From Chloranthus sessilifolius (lineage: Eukaryota; Streptophyta; Magnoliopsida; Chloranthales; Chloranthaceae): 64,000 nucleotides of DNA. Of the stretch, positions 1-11,313 are shown one piece after another. The stretch's first letter is position 1. Each line of letters starts with the position of its first letter. The stretch lies in assembly GCA_021018995.1 (NCBI GenBank), contig CM037591.1, forward strand, positions 5,338,001 through 5,402,000. The letters run 5' to 3'. The notes beneath the pieces were generated by a model. That model saw only the letters and a program-made list of their open reading frames with translations. It did not search any database and was not told where the DNA came from. The position numbers were made by a program, and so were the translations under genes.

Positions 1-193
1 TCAATTACTCTGAAGTTCCATTGTGCATATTTTGCTCAAATTTCATACCGCATTCCTGAAATAAGACCATGACAGATCAAACAAATTCCAGACCAAGCCT
101 TGAGTTCTCAACACCAAAAATGCTCCAAAAATTTAAAAAACCCTAAGAGTTAAAACTCAGAATCTATGTTTCCTGCAACTCCCGAACGAGGCC
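1..193. mobile_element. Right end of a PIF/Harbinger-like element, cut by the window edge
   Basis: The sequence ends in GAACGAGGCC followed by TAA at 194-196. This is the same terminal motif and TAA target as the right end of the large element at 19422-23977. A CTCAGAATCT motif at about 158-167 resembles that element's subterminal repeats. The left end lies outside the window, so size and completeness are unknown. The assignment rests on the shared terminus only. Confidence 0.5.
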
Positions 194-295
194 TAAGAAA
201 ATGCATAGGAAAGGCCGAAATCTCTGTCAGAGCACGTATCGAGGTGAAAAATGCTGAAATGCTCTTATCTGAGTCAAGAATAGAAGCAAAAAAAT

Positions 296-450
296 ATGAG
301 AGAGAGGCTAGGGTTTGTCGATCGAGAGAGAGAGGTTAGGGTTTGTCGAGATCGAGAAAGAGAGAGGCTACGGTTTGTCGATCGAGAGAGAGAGAGAGGT
401 TAGGGTTTGTCAAGATCGAGCAAGAGAGAGAGAGAGAGAGGCTAGGGTTT
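296..450. repeat. GA-rich minisatellite
   Basis: About five imperfect units of roughly 30 bp combine a GAGAGAGAG tract with GCTAGGGTTTGTCGATCGA or a close variant. A run of 14 G follows at 514-527. Reading frames over this stretch are low-complexity shadows, not genes. Confidence 0.8.
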
Positions 451-908
451 CGATGAGAAGAAGACGGGTTGAGAGAGGCGTGCTTAGTGATAAAGAGTGA
501 AATGAGAAAGCGCGGGGGGGGGGGGGGTTGGACCCGACAATATGGCACGTGAGCACATTATGATAGCACGTGATAGGATTTTATTTAAACCACTGATTTA
601 AATTTTTTTTTAACTATTTTAGGTAGTGGTAAATTGCACCACTATTTTAAGCAGTGGTTTTTTCCCCATTTTGACGTAGTGGGGGCTCTTCCACTGCGTG
701 AATTTTATTTTGAACAAGTAAAAAGATCATATAAAAATAAAAACAAGGCTATACACAGTAGGCAACCAAGCTCGCATGGTTGAGGAAAAACAAAAGAGGT
801 GAGTTAGGGAAAAAAAAACCTCAAAAAGAATCCCACAATTACAAAATGCAATTACATTTAATTTACTCAAGTAAATCACTCTATTTGCTGCAATTTCAAT
901 TCTAGAAT

Positions 909-1131
909 TCTTTCCCTATGAATGCGTGAAACAAGTATCATGCACAGCTTGAAAATTGTGCTCCATTTCCCCTAATTTTGCAATGTATCTCCATGGACAA
1001 ACAAAATTGTGAACAAGCCTTCTTTCCCTATGAATGAGTGAAACAAGTATCATGCACAGCTTGAAAATTGTGCTCCATTTCCCCTTAATTTTGCAATGTA
1101 TCTCCATGGACAAACAAAATTGTGAACAAGC
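909..1131. repeat. 112-bp tandem duplication
   Basis: Two adjacent copies (from about 909 and 1021) share TTTCCCTATGAATG at the start and AATTGTGAACAAGCCT at the end, with only a couple of differences. The near identity suggests a recent duplication. No coding potential is evident. Confidence 0.9.
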
Positions 1132-1899
1132 CTAAACATAGCATTTTGTAAATTCTCTTCAACCGAAACGAAGAAATAACCAAAATAATGTGATACCTGT
1201 CCGTAACACCTCAATCTCCGCCTTCATCTCGGACCAGTTGCTCAGCTAGCAGAAGATAAAATTATATTCATCGAGCTTCCTGTTGAAATTTCCCTCACCC
1301 CAGTCTAATCAAGGTTTACCTTTACATCTACCAGTGAAGTTTAGCTTTATCCTACCACTCTCAAGGTCACCCATGTATCACTAGGCCTGGGATCCAAATT
1401 ATCGTTTTGGCAAACCTCCCTCCAGTGCTCTCTCCCACAGTAGATACTTCTGAATTACATTGGAGTTCATAGTTTAAATGTGGTTCAAAATATTTAAATG
1501 AAGACAATATACGAAAATATTTTATCTAAAGTGTTTTATTTGTGTTCATGCCCTTTGATACTCTCTTCCCAAAATCAGCCGGTAAATTAATTAAATCAAA
1601 GTTCAATTAATGCCAAATTCTTTGAAATAAATATCAAACAAGTTTGATCTAGGGGCACACAGCAGCATGCATGCACGTGCTTGCACACACAGAAGGGAGA
1701 GGGGAGGGGGGGGGAGGCATCATAGAAGCGTTCCTATTTTCCACCTGGTTTCCCTTGTTTAAAAAATAAAATATTTCCCTTAATTGAAATCCATTAAGAA
1801 TTTGGAGCCCAAAATGAAAATAAGGTGTCCATAATTGTGTAAAAAATTTAATTTTATATCAAGATTGGCCTTATAGAAGGATTTAAGATAGAATACCCT
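1132..1899. other. Intergenic sequence, no gene seen
   Basis: AT-rich sequence with a short purine and G run near 1696-1715. No conserved open reading frame, RNA gene or element terminus could be recognised. Confidence 0.6.
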
Positions 1900-4870
1900 A
1901 GAAGAAGTTGTGGCCTAGAGGAGTTAGAGCACGGAACACTACATACAAATTGCCTCTTCAAGAAACAAATAGATAAAGGAGACCATCCTACATTCTTCTT
2001 TTATGTCCACACCTCTATAAAAGGGAGTCAAAACACTGACCTTTCTCATGAGAACAATATACAATCACTAACTCTTGCCAAACAGTCGTGGACTGCCCTA
2101 AAATAGTGTGCCCACATCATATATCTCTCTAGAATAATTTTTTTTTTCCACATCTCCTAAGTTGAAGAGACTGTGTTATGGGTACAAAATAAATGGTTTT
2201 CCAACCTGAACATAACATTCATCTCCCTGACTTCTAATAGCATAGACAAACGTGTCCATGTTTCTAACACTTTCCTTTAGAACATTAACCACGGTTTGAA
2301 GGAATTAGCTTCCTAAACGATTGTCCACCACCGCTTTCCTGATAATGTCATACTGAACTTACCCAAACTTCTAATTCCAAATCTCCCAGCCTCCATATGT
2401 TTAACCTTCTCTTTCTAATTTACCAATTATTTGTTTTTCTATGATTGATCTCACACCAAAGAAAGTTCTAAGGATTAAGTCTAGCTTTCTAACCACAAAC
2501 ACCAACATCCAAGATAAAACAAGATAAGCCAAAAAATTAGCAAAAGTGGACTTGATCATTATCATTCAACCTAGAAAAGGGAGGTGTTTTTTCCCTTTTC
2601 AAGTATCATCTAGAATCGAACTTTTCCACTACAGGTATCAAATTCTCCACAATCAATTGTCTTAACTCCATTATCACCTAAAATATATTGAAGGGAAAGA
2701 ACAAGAAATGATAGTTAATATTTTGTAAGGAAACATCTCTCTCATTAAAGTCAATTCTCCAAGATCTTCAGCATAATCGATAAATCGTCTATTGGAGAAC
2801 CTCTGATCATACTAATACCCCCCCCCCACCCCTACTGAAAGTGATGCGGGACAAAAACCCTAAACTACGTGAATGCGATGAATTAATTCTTTGCCGCAAT
2901 TAATTTAAATGAATTTGAACAATAAACCTAAAAATAATGTGGTTACCTTAGGGCTCCATCGTTTTCCATACGAAAGATCACGCCAGGGTTCAGGAAATGG
3001 TCCAGTCTTTGCGCTAGATCCGTTAGAGTTGAGGTATAGATCGGTCCTAGAGGTAGAACTCTAGGTCTTCCAGATTATGGCGCTTACTCGTAGTTCAATG
3101 GTGGGCTCTCAAGTTCTTCTATGGTTTAAGGGATCGGGTGTTTGGAGATTTAATGGTTGAAATAAGGATTTGTGAGATGGGTTCGAATCAATGGTTTCGA
3201 TGGGTGTTAGGATTTATGGTTTGGGGATTTGGAAAAGGTGACGGCTGGGTTTAAGGTTTATGGGATCACACAAAGTAGAGAAATAAAATAAAATAAAGAG
3301 ATAGATAGATGATAGATTTTGGGCTTCACACCAAACCCTTCTCGGGAAACGAAAATTCACTCTCCGAAGATGCTCAAGCAAGAAAAAGCAAAAGGCTTTT
3401 TTCATTAATCAAAAACTAATTAAAAGTCTTTACAAGCCTCTATATATAGGCCACCAATAATTAAAGAGTCCTAATAATAGTAAAAGACTGAAAAGGGCAA
3501 TTTTCGCAGAAAATAACAAAATCTCGTCGCTGGCACTATGGACGTCTGTCCCAAAAAAAATAGTGAAGGCTCAAAATCACGAGCGTCCATCACTGTTCAT
3601 CACGGAAGTCCGTGACACTGTTCACAGACGTCCGTGACGTTGTTCACAGCATTGTTCATAATTTTTTTTTCCCCTTTACGCCTGGTTCTGATTTTCGTTC
3701 CGCTTTTCCTTGGCTGGAAAATCTGTTGCGACCCGAATCTACGGCTCTTTATCTTAGCGTCCCGCATCAGAAAGCCTTATTCTTTTCCAATTCGATTGCA
3801 TCCGGACATATATGTGTGAAGAAAAAAGTCATAGAATGTAGCTAGTTGGGCGGATAATTCACAAATCCACGTTGGATGGGTTTTATTGTGTTCAAAATAA
3901 TAACGAATGAAAGAAGAAAGAAAAGAAAGGGCAGTAGACTCTCTCAATTGTTTAATGTTCTCCTGCTCCATTCGAAGGCCAATCGCAAAGTTTAGTTAAT
4001 TCAAGAAGGGAACTCCCTACTGCTAGAGCCATGAACCGCTTAGCTTCTCCTGCTAGCAGGAAATAGATCTCCCCACACAAGAATCTCCTATGGTTGCTAT
4101 TCCTCTGATATTTACCATAAATTTGTTAAATTTGATTTTACCCTATTCAGGCCTTGATGATCGAGATCATTAAAAAATATTTCTTTCTTCAATCCCAAGA
4201 AGCTTTAGCATGATAATGATGTCATCCACATATTGCCAGTGGAACACAGGGGGATGAGGCACAGGATAGAATAAGATTCCACTGAGAATACCACAACTTG
4301 ATGTCTATTAATTATCAATAGCTTCAGTAGCTAGCATAAAGAGGAATGAAAACAGAGAATCTACTTGTATATGGCTTCTAAAGGAACTATAATAGCAGAC
4401 TTGGCCACCACAAACCTAGATTGAGAAAAGGACTATTGAGATAAACCACCATACTCATCCATGTCATTTGTAACTGAAATTCATTTTCTCCAATACGAAC
4501 ATCATAAGTGGTTATTCAATTCTATCATAAGCTTTAGCTAGGCACATCACTGCATACCATTTTTTCCGGTTAATGATCTCATTTGCAACCAAAATTCCAT
4601 CAAAGATCTATCTCCCTCCACCCAATCCGCTCTGATTTCATCAACATTTTAATTTTGCATGAAAGTATCCTTGTGATAAACTTATATACACCACCCCCAA
4701 GGCAATCAAACACAATTCGAATACATCTTCAGTTTTCCTGGTTTTAGAAATCAACGCAATAAAGGACACCTGAAACCCTCTATTGTCTTACAAAGAAAAA
4801 ATATTCTCTCAATCACTTTTGTAAAATCCCCTTCAACAAACTCTCAGAATTTGTGAAAGGAAACAATAAA
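1900..4870 (-). mobile_element. L1-type LINE fragment, antisense, split by a solo LTR
   Basis: Read on the minus strand, the stretch carries degraded pieces of a plant L1 reverse transcriptase in the right order. Near 4600-4520 there is an ANE-type motif followed by a KAYDRIE-like block. Near 4232-4221 there is the YVDD active-site box, the usual YADD variant position. Near 2400-2280 there is a GIRSLGKF-type block typical of the region after the thumb. The pieces are in different frames with stops, so it is dead. Both ends are approximate, and no poly(A) tail or target duplication was found. A solo LTR (2842-3769) interrupts it and must be younger. Confidence 0.7.
2842..3769 (+). mobile_element. 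Solo LTR, 928 bp, with 5-bp target duplication
   Basis: The segment begins TGATGCGGGAC and ends GTCCCGCATCA, an 11-bp perfect terminal inverted repeat of the TG...CA type. It is flanked by GAAAG on both sides (2837-2841 and 3770-3774). A TATATATA box at about 3441 suggests plus orientation. No internal retroelement region is present, so it is a solo LTR left by recombination between two LTRs. The superfamily is not settled by sequence alone. The target duplication is still perfect. Confidence 0.9.
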
Positions 4871-5892
4871 AATCCATTCGAACTTGAAGATTTATTACAG
4901 CTGAGCTCAAATTATGGTTGAGCTGAAAAACAACAGATATTATTCTTGTCAATCCATGGCAGACTTTTAAGACTTATCTAATACAGATAAGTATTGATAA
5001 TTGGCTGGGTTGATACCTCTACCTAGGCTCCAGGTCCATTCAGATGAGAGCCTTATTACAGGTGAGCTGAAAATGGCGAATTTTATCTCTTGACTAAAGA
5101 AAGTTCTCCCCAGTCAATGCATCATAACGCGTCAAACTCGGTAGATGCTGTATAGTACTATGTATTAGCCTAGAGGATCCCCTAGGGGCAATTCTTGCTA
5201 GCACGTATCGGCAAAAGTGAGGAAATAGTATCTGGCTGTATTGGCCGATATGTATTGTCCTATAAGCTAGCTGATAAGGCCTTCAACTCTAAATTTTTAA
5301 ACCGCAATCAAGCATTCCCAAGAAAATAAGGGACTTGCATAATTCTTAAAAGAGCCCACTATTGATAATATTTAAAAGAAGCCTATTACTGCTCTCCCAT
5401 CCCGTTCCCTACGATAAATGAGCTTTCATCCACTTTGACGGTTTTTTACTTTTTTATTACATTTTTCTTCCTTCGTCCTCTGAAAGTGGAGTTCTTAACT
5501 CACTCCACAGGACATAATCTTCTAAAGTTTTATCATGAAGATATTTTGAATTGTTCTAAAAACCTCTTCCGATCCTTCTTGAGATTTGAATCACCACCTT
5601 CTACGCTTTATGTCAATCTCTGCCGCAACATTCCTATATTTTTCTTATTAACACAAAAAATCAAACACCTTACACGAAGTATGGATCTTTCTACAAAAGC
5701 TTATAATTTCGCTAAAATTTTATTCACAAATGGCTGTGCAACTCAAAGCTAACCCTTGCTTCTTCAATAGGGAAGAAAATTAGATTTGATTTAAACACTA
5801 ATAACCTCAGCACATTTTCAGATGGTACCTAGAGTTTCTAAGGATTAAATGGTGCAAGAAACATGGCTAAGGGTACATTTGGATGCAGAGGC
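4871..5892. other. Intergenic sequence, no gene seen
   Basis: No recognisable gene or element boundary. A reading frame of 105 codons at 5435-5752 has low-complexity hydrophobic composition and no family resemblance, so it is not called. Confidence 0.5.
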
Positions 5893-6580
5893 CACGGATG
5901 TCATAACCGATCGCTTATGCCATCTTAAGCTATAAAATCGCATAAGCCTTATGCGATTTTGACATTATGCTATGGCATACTAAAGTAAGTGATGGCATAA
6001 GCCATGTTTTATGGCTTATACGATCGCATACTCAGTATGCGATGGCATAATGCTCCAAGCGCTTAAATATTTTATTTTTTTGGCTTTTTGAGGTCCCATT
6101 GCCTCTATAAAAGGGTGGGTTGGGTCCTCTACTCCTCACACAACTATTTTGGCTTAAACTTCCTCTCTAATCTCCATTTTTTACTCCCAACCTCCTCCCA
6201 TCTTTCCTATCTAGTTTTATATTTTATTTTATGCTTTGTAATCTTTTTTTTTAGTGAATTAAATTGTTGTAAACTTATTAATATTAGTATTAGTATGTTA
6301 CAAAGCCTCAACAGGAAAGATCAATGATGAAGATTCAAGAGTGAAGCAAGCTTATAGTTCTAATCTTCTATCAATCAAATTACCCGGATCAAGCAAGCAA
6401 GCCTTTTGGGAGGTTTGAGTTTTATTATTTTTGTTTCAAAAATTTTAAATGCAAGAATGTCTATTTTTCCCTTTTAGAGACTTGAATACTTATTGTTTTT
6501 TTTTTTTTTTTTTTTAAAAAGTGTGCCATGGCTTAAGCGATTAAGTGGCTCGCTTATTTACAACTAAAATAAGTAAGGGC
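5893..6580 (+). mobile_element. Internally deleted hAT element, relative of the 48.8-52.2 kb hAT
   Basis: The left part matches, in inverse orientation, the 5' end of the hAT transposon at 48792-52214. Shared features are a CACNGNTGTCATAA-like terminus, the AAGCGATCGCTTA subterminal repeats, the TATAAAAG box (here 6106-6113) and the first untranslated exon region. From about 6455 it matches that transposon's 3' end: the CTTTTAGAGACTTGAATAC stretch, a long T run and the GCCATGGCTTAAGCGATTAAG subterminal repeat. All transposase coding sequence, about 2.7 kb, is missing. It would depend on transposase supplied in trans. The right terminus is less exact and no 8-bp target duplication could be shown. 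Confidence 0.8.
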
Positions 6581-6780
6581 AGCCACCCTTTCCACTTGAA
6601 AAGGCAATTGAACATGCTTCCATCTTGGATGAAATATAGTTGACCGCCAAATCACATGAGATTGTGACCTATTGCTTCATCAAAAGTTTCCCTAATAAAC
6701 CTGGGGTTCAAATAAAAAGGAATGCTCAATAGTAAATTTGTAACCAAGAAACTATGACATATTTTTTTATGGACTCGACT

Positions 6781-7177
6781 CTCCTGACCATCATTTAAAC
6801 ACCAAAATGGTATTTAAATGACCTTACACCATTAATGGTTTAAGATACGGGTAATCCACACCGTCAAAGTAATAGATCATAAAGTGAAGGACAATGAGCC
6901 AAAATATAATTTTTGAGAGATTTGAAGCATCCGATCTGTGCACTCTAATACCAACCATTGTTCTTAGTTGTAATGGCTGATATTAAAGTTCACCAATAGG
7001 ATGGTTCACATCAGCTTATGACCATGATTCATTGGCTAAAATGTATTCCAATGATGGATTTTCACTTGAAAATTTTAGATTGATCACAAATGTGTGCCAC
7101 ATGACATAATAATAAACCACGCTTCAATGGGGTAAGATAAAAAATTCTAATTTTAGTGTTTAAATGATGGTCAGGAG
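6781..7177. mobile_element. Foldback MITE of about 400 bp
   Basis: CTCCTGACCATCATTTAAAC at 6781-6800 is repeated inverted at 7158-7177, and the inverted match runs on for about 28 bp. The ends may extend a few bases further. No transposase is present. The superfamily (Mutator or hAT) is undecided because no clean target duplication was found. It lies just downstream of the PORR gene and could supply its 3' untranslated sequence. Confidence 0.65.
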
Positions 7178-7340
7178 CCATTATCCCATTTTTTATCCGT
7201 TTTAACCTTACATTTAGGAGCTTGGGTGTAGTTTTCAAGCATCGAATCATCGACAAAAGAAATTCAAGGACAACTACAGTAATATGAATCACAAAAACAA
7301 CAAAAAAGATGTGTTACTTTGATGATTACCTATTCCAATC

Positions 7341-8606
7341 TCAAGGACCATCGTCTTCATTGAATAGAGCTTTATAAAACCTCCTCCTTTCTTCCGTCTC
7401 ATATGCACCTCCTCGCCACCCTTCCTGGTCATCTTGTTCAGATGCTTCACCTATGCTTCTTGCATCACCGCTTTCAGATTTTACCACAACCAAACCTCTC
7501 TTCTTCTTCTTCTCCAAATTCAATGCATGCCGTCTTCGATTATACTCATGAAGGCCCTCTTGCATAAGTTCCCCAAATTTCTCTTTCACCTCAACAAGCG
7601 GATCCTTATCAATCAACTCCGAGCCCCGATACCCTTCTCTAAGAACAACAGTGTAGATTTGATACCGATTCGAAACATAAAAAATCCCTGGATGCTTAAG
7701 CAACAAAACATTCAATCCCTCCGGCAAATCGAACTCTCTCCTAAAATGCCCTAATTTCAAAATTGAAAATTTCTTCCACAACGTCAACGAGAGCAACTCG
7801 TGAATCAATCCCACCATTCTCTTCTCACTCAACCTCTCGTCCAAACACCTTGAATCTGAATACGGCGACACGTACGGCGTATTTTCATTAAATTCAATAA
7901 ACCGCTCCCTCGATTTCGTCCAACTCGGCGGTAAACAACAACTGAAACAAGGATCAGTACCCTGCTCGCGAGATCTAGTTTCTATAGCCGATACCGCGAA
8001 ATCAGGGTCCCAGAAACAAAGCTCTATCTCCATCGTGTTCCTCTTCCCCGTATAATTAACGATCCTAAACATCTCTGAATACTTGGCCACTATCCGGATC
8101 AAATAATCATCAGGTAACCCTAGATTTCTCTTAAATTCATTCAATTTAACAACATTAAGCCTCCGATTCGTACTCAACATCAACAATTTCGCTAACTTAC
8201 CCACCATAACCGGTTCTCGCATCTCTCGAACGGATTCTTCCTCGTCAACGAGGGCAATCATCCGCTTCGTTAATCGACAATTGTATTCGTCGTTTTCAAC
8301 GAACACATCGAAACAACAAGGGTATTTCTTAAGCCAGTTTAGGGCTTTACCTAGGAGATCGAGACTCTTGAACTTTTTCTGGATGAATCTGACGGTTGCG
8401 ATCTGATCAGGGCAGCGGAGGATGATGTTCTTGATCTGGTTGTTGACGATCCAACGGCGGTTACGTGAGAGAGCTGATTCTAGGGCTCGGTCCTTTTTCA
8501 TCGACCAGAGAGAGGAGAAGGGGCGGAGAGAAGAGAGAGATGGAGAGAGGGGGTTAGGGTTTAAGGTGTGCCATTGGAGACGAAAGAGGTTTAAGGTTTC
8601 CCTCAT
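7341..8606 (-). CDS. PORR-domain protein, organelle RNA-binding (intron splicing) factor
   Basis: This is an intronless frame, a gene structure common in the plant PORR family (WTF1, WTF9, RPD1). Members bind organelle RNA and support group II intron splicing. The PORR domain covers most of the protein, from about residue 40 to 380 of the chosen product. It includes helical blocks such as KKYPCCFDVF, KLAKLLMLSTNRRLNVVKLN and the C-terminal LLLKHPGIFYVSNRYQIYTV. The C-terminus is charged and ends RFYKALFNEDDGP. The start at 8606 gives 421 residues and an N-terminus rich in R, L and S with few acids, like a mitochondrial presequence. In-frame ATGs at 8645 and 8624 would add 13 or 6 residues. 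No frameshift or stop is seen and it looks functional. Mitochondrial rather than plastid targeting is inference. The exact paralogue cannot be named. Confidence 0.92.
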   Translation of the reverse strand: MRETLNLFRLQWHTLNPNPLSPSLSSLRPFSSLWSMKKDRALESALSRNRRWIVNNQIKNIILRCPDQIATVRFIQKKFKSLDLLGKALNWLKKYPCCFDVFVENDEYNCRLTKRMIALVDEEESVREMREPVMVGKLAKLLMLSTNRRLNVVKLNEFKRNLGLPDDYLIRIVAKYSEMFRIVNYTGKRNTMEIELCFWDPDFAVSAIETRSREQGTDPCFSCCLPPSWTKSRERFIEFNENTPYVSPYSDSRCLDERLSEKRMVGLIHELLSLTLWKKFSILKLGHFRREFDLPEGLNVLLLKHPGIFYVSNRYQIYTVVLREGYRGSELIDKDPLVEVKEKFGELMQEGLHEYNRRRHALNLEKKKKRGLVVVKSESGDARSIGEASEQDDQEGWRGGAYETEERRRFYKALFNEDDGP

Positions 8607-8950
8607 TGCCAGTTTAATTTTCATGCTCTCATCAGTGAGTAGCATTTAAAATGCTCCTTCCCTCCGTCGTTGTCCGAACCACAAGTGGTTGGATAATGGT
8701 GCATAACGCCGTATCTAAATGGACAATGTTATACGGAGGACGGATTCTATGGAGGCAAAGTGCAGCGGCTAATGGGGCGCGATACAATTGGCTACAATTG
8801 TGAAACCCAATTACTATAGGTCAGTGCAACCAATTACATTAGGCCACATCAGCCCCTTACACTTTGTCCCCTGAAAAATTGTCCTGCAATTATATTTTTC
8901 CGTATCTAAATATAGCGCTGGAGAAAAAAGTACGGGTTCCAGCTATAATT
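8607..8950 (-). promoter_or_regulatory. Upstream region of the PORR gene
   Basis: The interval between the PORR start and the left arm of the foldback element must hold the promoter and 5' leader. No convincing TATA box could be picked out, so no finer site is claimed. Confidence 0.35.
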
Positions 8951-9017
8951 TGGTGAGTTCGGGAAAAATCTTACAAAAGTTCGTCGATTATCATAAACTT
9001 TTCCAAATTAATAAAAT

Positions 9018-9103
9018 TTCGGCAAAACTCTGTGAATAGGTGGTTACTTTTTGTCAAATATTCGGCAAAACTCTGTGAATAGGTGGTTACTTTTTGTCAA
9101 ATA
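9018..9103. repeat. 43-bp tandem duplication in the foldback arm
   Basis: TTCGGCAAAACTCTGTGAAT and the following bases occur twice in a row with no visible difference. Only one copy is seen in the opposite arm near 16130, so the duplication arose after the arms diverged. Confidence 0.85.
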
Positions 9104-9799
9104 TTCGGCTAATTCAGTAATTCTCCAAATTTTATTGGGATTATTTCAAATTTCTCCTAATTTTACAAACATTTTTTTGAATTTTCATGATTGTAATAAA
9201 TGTTTAGGTGACGTTATTTGCAGTTGTTAAATCTACGAAGAACACACGATTTCTCACCATGGAACACATTTAAATGTCTTTAATCAGACAATGAAATTTG
9301 TTTTTCTTCCCAATCTTCTATACAATGGATCTTAAGATTATAACGCGCCTATCAGACGGTTACATGTTGATTCCATGTGGCACCCATCCTAAAAGTCACT
9401 GTTTGATAGGTACGCCCATGACCATGGTCACTTTTGGGATGTGTGTTGTGTGGAATCAATATCTGACTATCTGATAATTGCACCATTATCACAAGGTCTA
9501 TTTGTGGTATATTAGGATAAAAGTGAACTCCATCATCAGATTCAAGGCAATCAAATGGTTTCTGTTTGCGAAAAAGTATATGCTCTTCACAGGACAAAAG
9601 GGCGTAAATAACTCATCCCTATACGTTTTATTCACGGCTTTGTTCTTATTATTGTGAATTGTTGATGCATAGATTACATAAAGGGTATTTGCAACTGAAG
9701 ATTCCGTCCTTGTAACTAATGATGCCATTGTTAACACCATTCATTACCTTGAAACAGATGATAGAGGTCGTTTTTTGTCCCAATCTGTCGTGGTTCTAA

Positions 9800-10276
9800 T
9801 GGATCTATTGATCTAACCATTCAAATATAGGCTCTAAGATCTAGGCGCATGATCAATCAAAATAATAAATCAACAATCCATAAATTAAAATATATGTGAG
9901 CGCCTTGAGTGTGAGTCATGAAAGGCGAGTTGTCGATCTTCAACAATCTCTTCGCTCTCAATACCTCCAACCACAATGGGGATGTTTTTGCTAATAAGGA
10001 TGATTGAAGTGTGTCGAGCAATCGTTGGGACCAAACACCCCTTAAGGGCTTGACTATTTATAGTCAAATAGTCATTTCCCATTAAGGGCTTGAATTACTG
10101 ATTATATTGTGATTAAAAATCATAATCATACCTTAACTAAATGACTTAATTATTAATTGTATATTCTCTTCAAATCTGCCAAATTAGCAACTATTACATC
10201 ACAAAATTAATCTTATACCATTCACCATTCAACGGATTGACCATAATAACGGCCACCAAAATATAAACTTCTAACA
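9800..10276 (-). repeat. 3' LTR of the Copia fossil
   Basis: Matches 15217-15686 over its whole length, for example GATCTAGGCGCATGAT and GAGTGTGAG. On the minus strand it starts TGTTAGAAGTTT. The purine-rich tract GGCCAAGTAAGAGAC (minus strand, 10277-10291) abuts it, as expected for the 3' LTR. Confidence 0.85.
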
Positions 10277-10699
10277 GTCTCTTACTTGGCCACATTATGT
10301 CAATAAACTTCAATTATCAAATATTAGCTAACTTTCTTTGAATGGTAAGTCCTAATTAATCTCAATCAAAGTCTTTATAATCAGTCCGGTCCAGTGAAAA
10401 TTATAATAGAGAATCAAAATAGTCAATGCATCATGTCATCGACACATGACCGTTCATTAGTTCGACATTAGAATCCATCACCGACATGGATTCCAACTAA
10501 TATGATTTCACATAGATTGCAAGTTTACAAACTGAATGATGATTACATATAAACTCAATCTATTATTGATATTACTTTATTGTCATCTATTGGCACCATA
10601 TATTCCAAAATTTTATTTGCATAAAAATGGAAAAGCAAATAAATAATTCTTATTTCTAAAGCAATTTAAACAAATATATTCACTCTTATACATCCACTT

Positions 10700-11218
10700 T
10701 CAAAGGCTATCAAAATTATCCTTTAATCTCATGCGCACAGCGTGCTTCGAAAAGAGATTGGGATATGAGCCTTTAATGAGAGGTTCAACCAACATGAGTG
10801 TCGTACTAATCTTTTCAATAGATACAATTTGATTATGAACTTTCTCCCTTACAACAAGATATTCGATATTAATATATTTTGGACCTTCACTAGTCTTGTT
10901 GTTATTGAAGATAGCTATCGCAGCGGAATTGTCGCATAATATTCTCAATGACCTTGAAATACTATCAACAATTTGAAGCCCCGAGATAAAATTCATCAAC
11001 CATATCGCTTCACATGTTGCCTCAAAATATGCGATAAACTCTGCTTTCATAGTAGACGAAGTTGTCAGCGTTTGTTTAATGCTCTTCCAAGATATAGGTC
11101 TACCTGCAAGCATAAATATATAACCCAATATGGACCTACGTATGTCTTGACACCCAATATAGTCGACATCTGAATAACCAATAACTTCAAGGTTATTCGA
11201 CCTTTTGTGCGTAAGCAT
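10700..11218 (-). pseudogene. RNase H domain remnant of the Copia fossil
   Basis: The reading frame shows the Copia RNase H signature: YSDVDYIGCQD, then SWKSIKQTLTTSSTMKAEF, then CDNSAAIAI and KTSEGPKYINIEY. It lies next to the 3' LTR, the usual place for this domain in Ty1/Copia. Confidence 0.9.
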
Positions 11219-11313
11219 ATATCCTTTTGTCCATTATAAATAGCGAAAAATCTTTTTTACTGTTTTCCAATAGTCCAAATCAAAATTACATTGATACCTA
11301 CCAAATATGTCAA

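Noticed and set aside
300-450. Telomere-like repeats (AGGGTTT)
   Set aside because: Units are about 30 bp, with GAGA tracts and TCGATCGA between. The 7-bp telomere unit never repeats in tandem.
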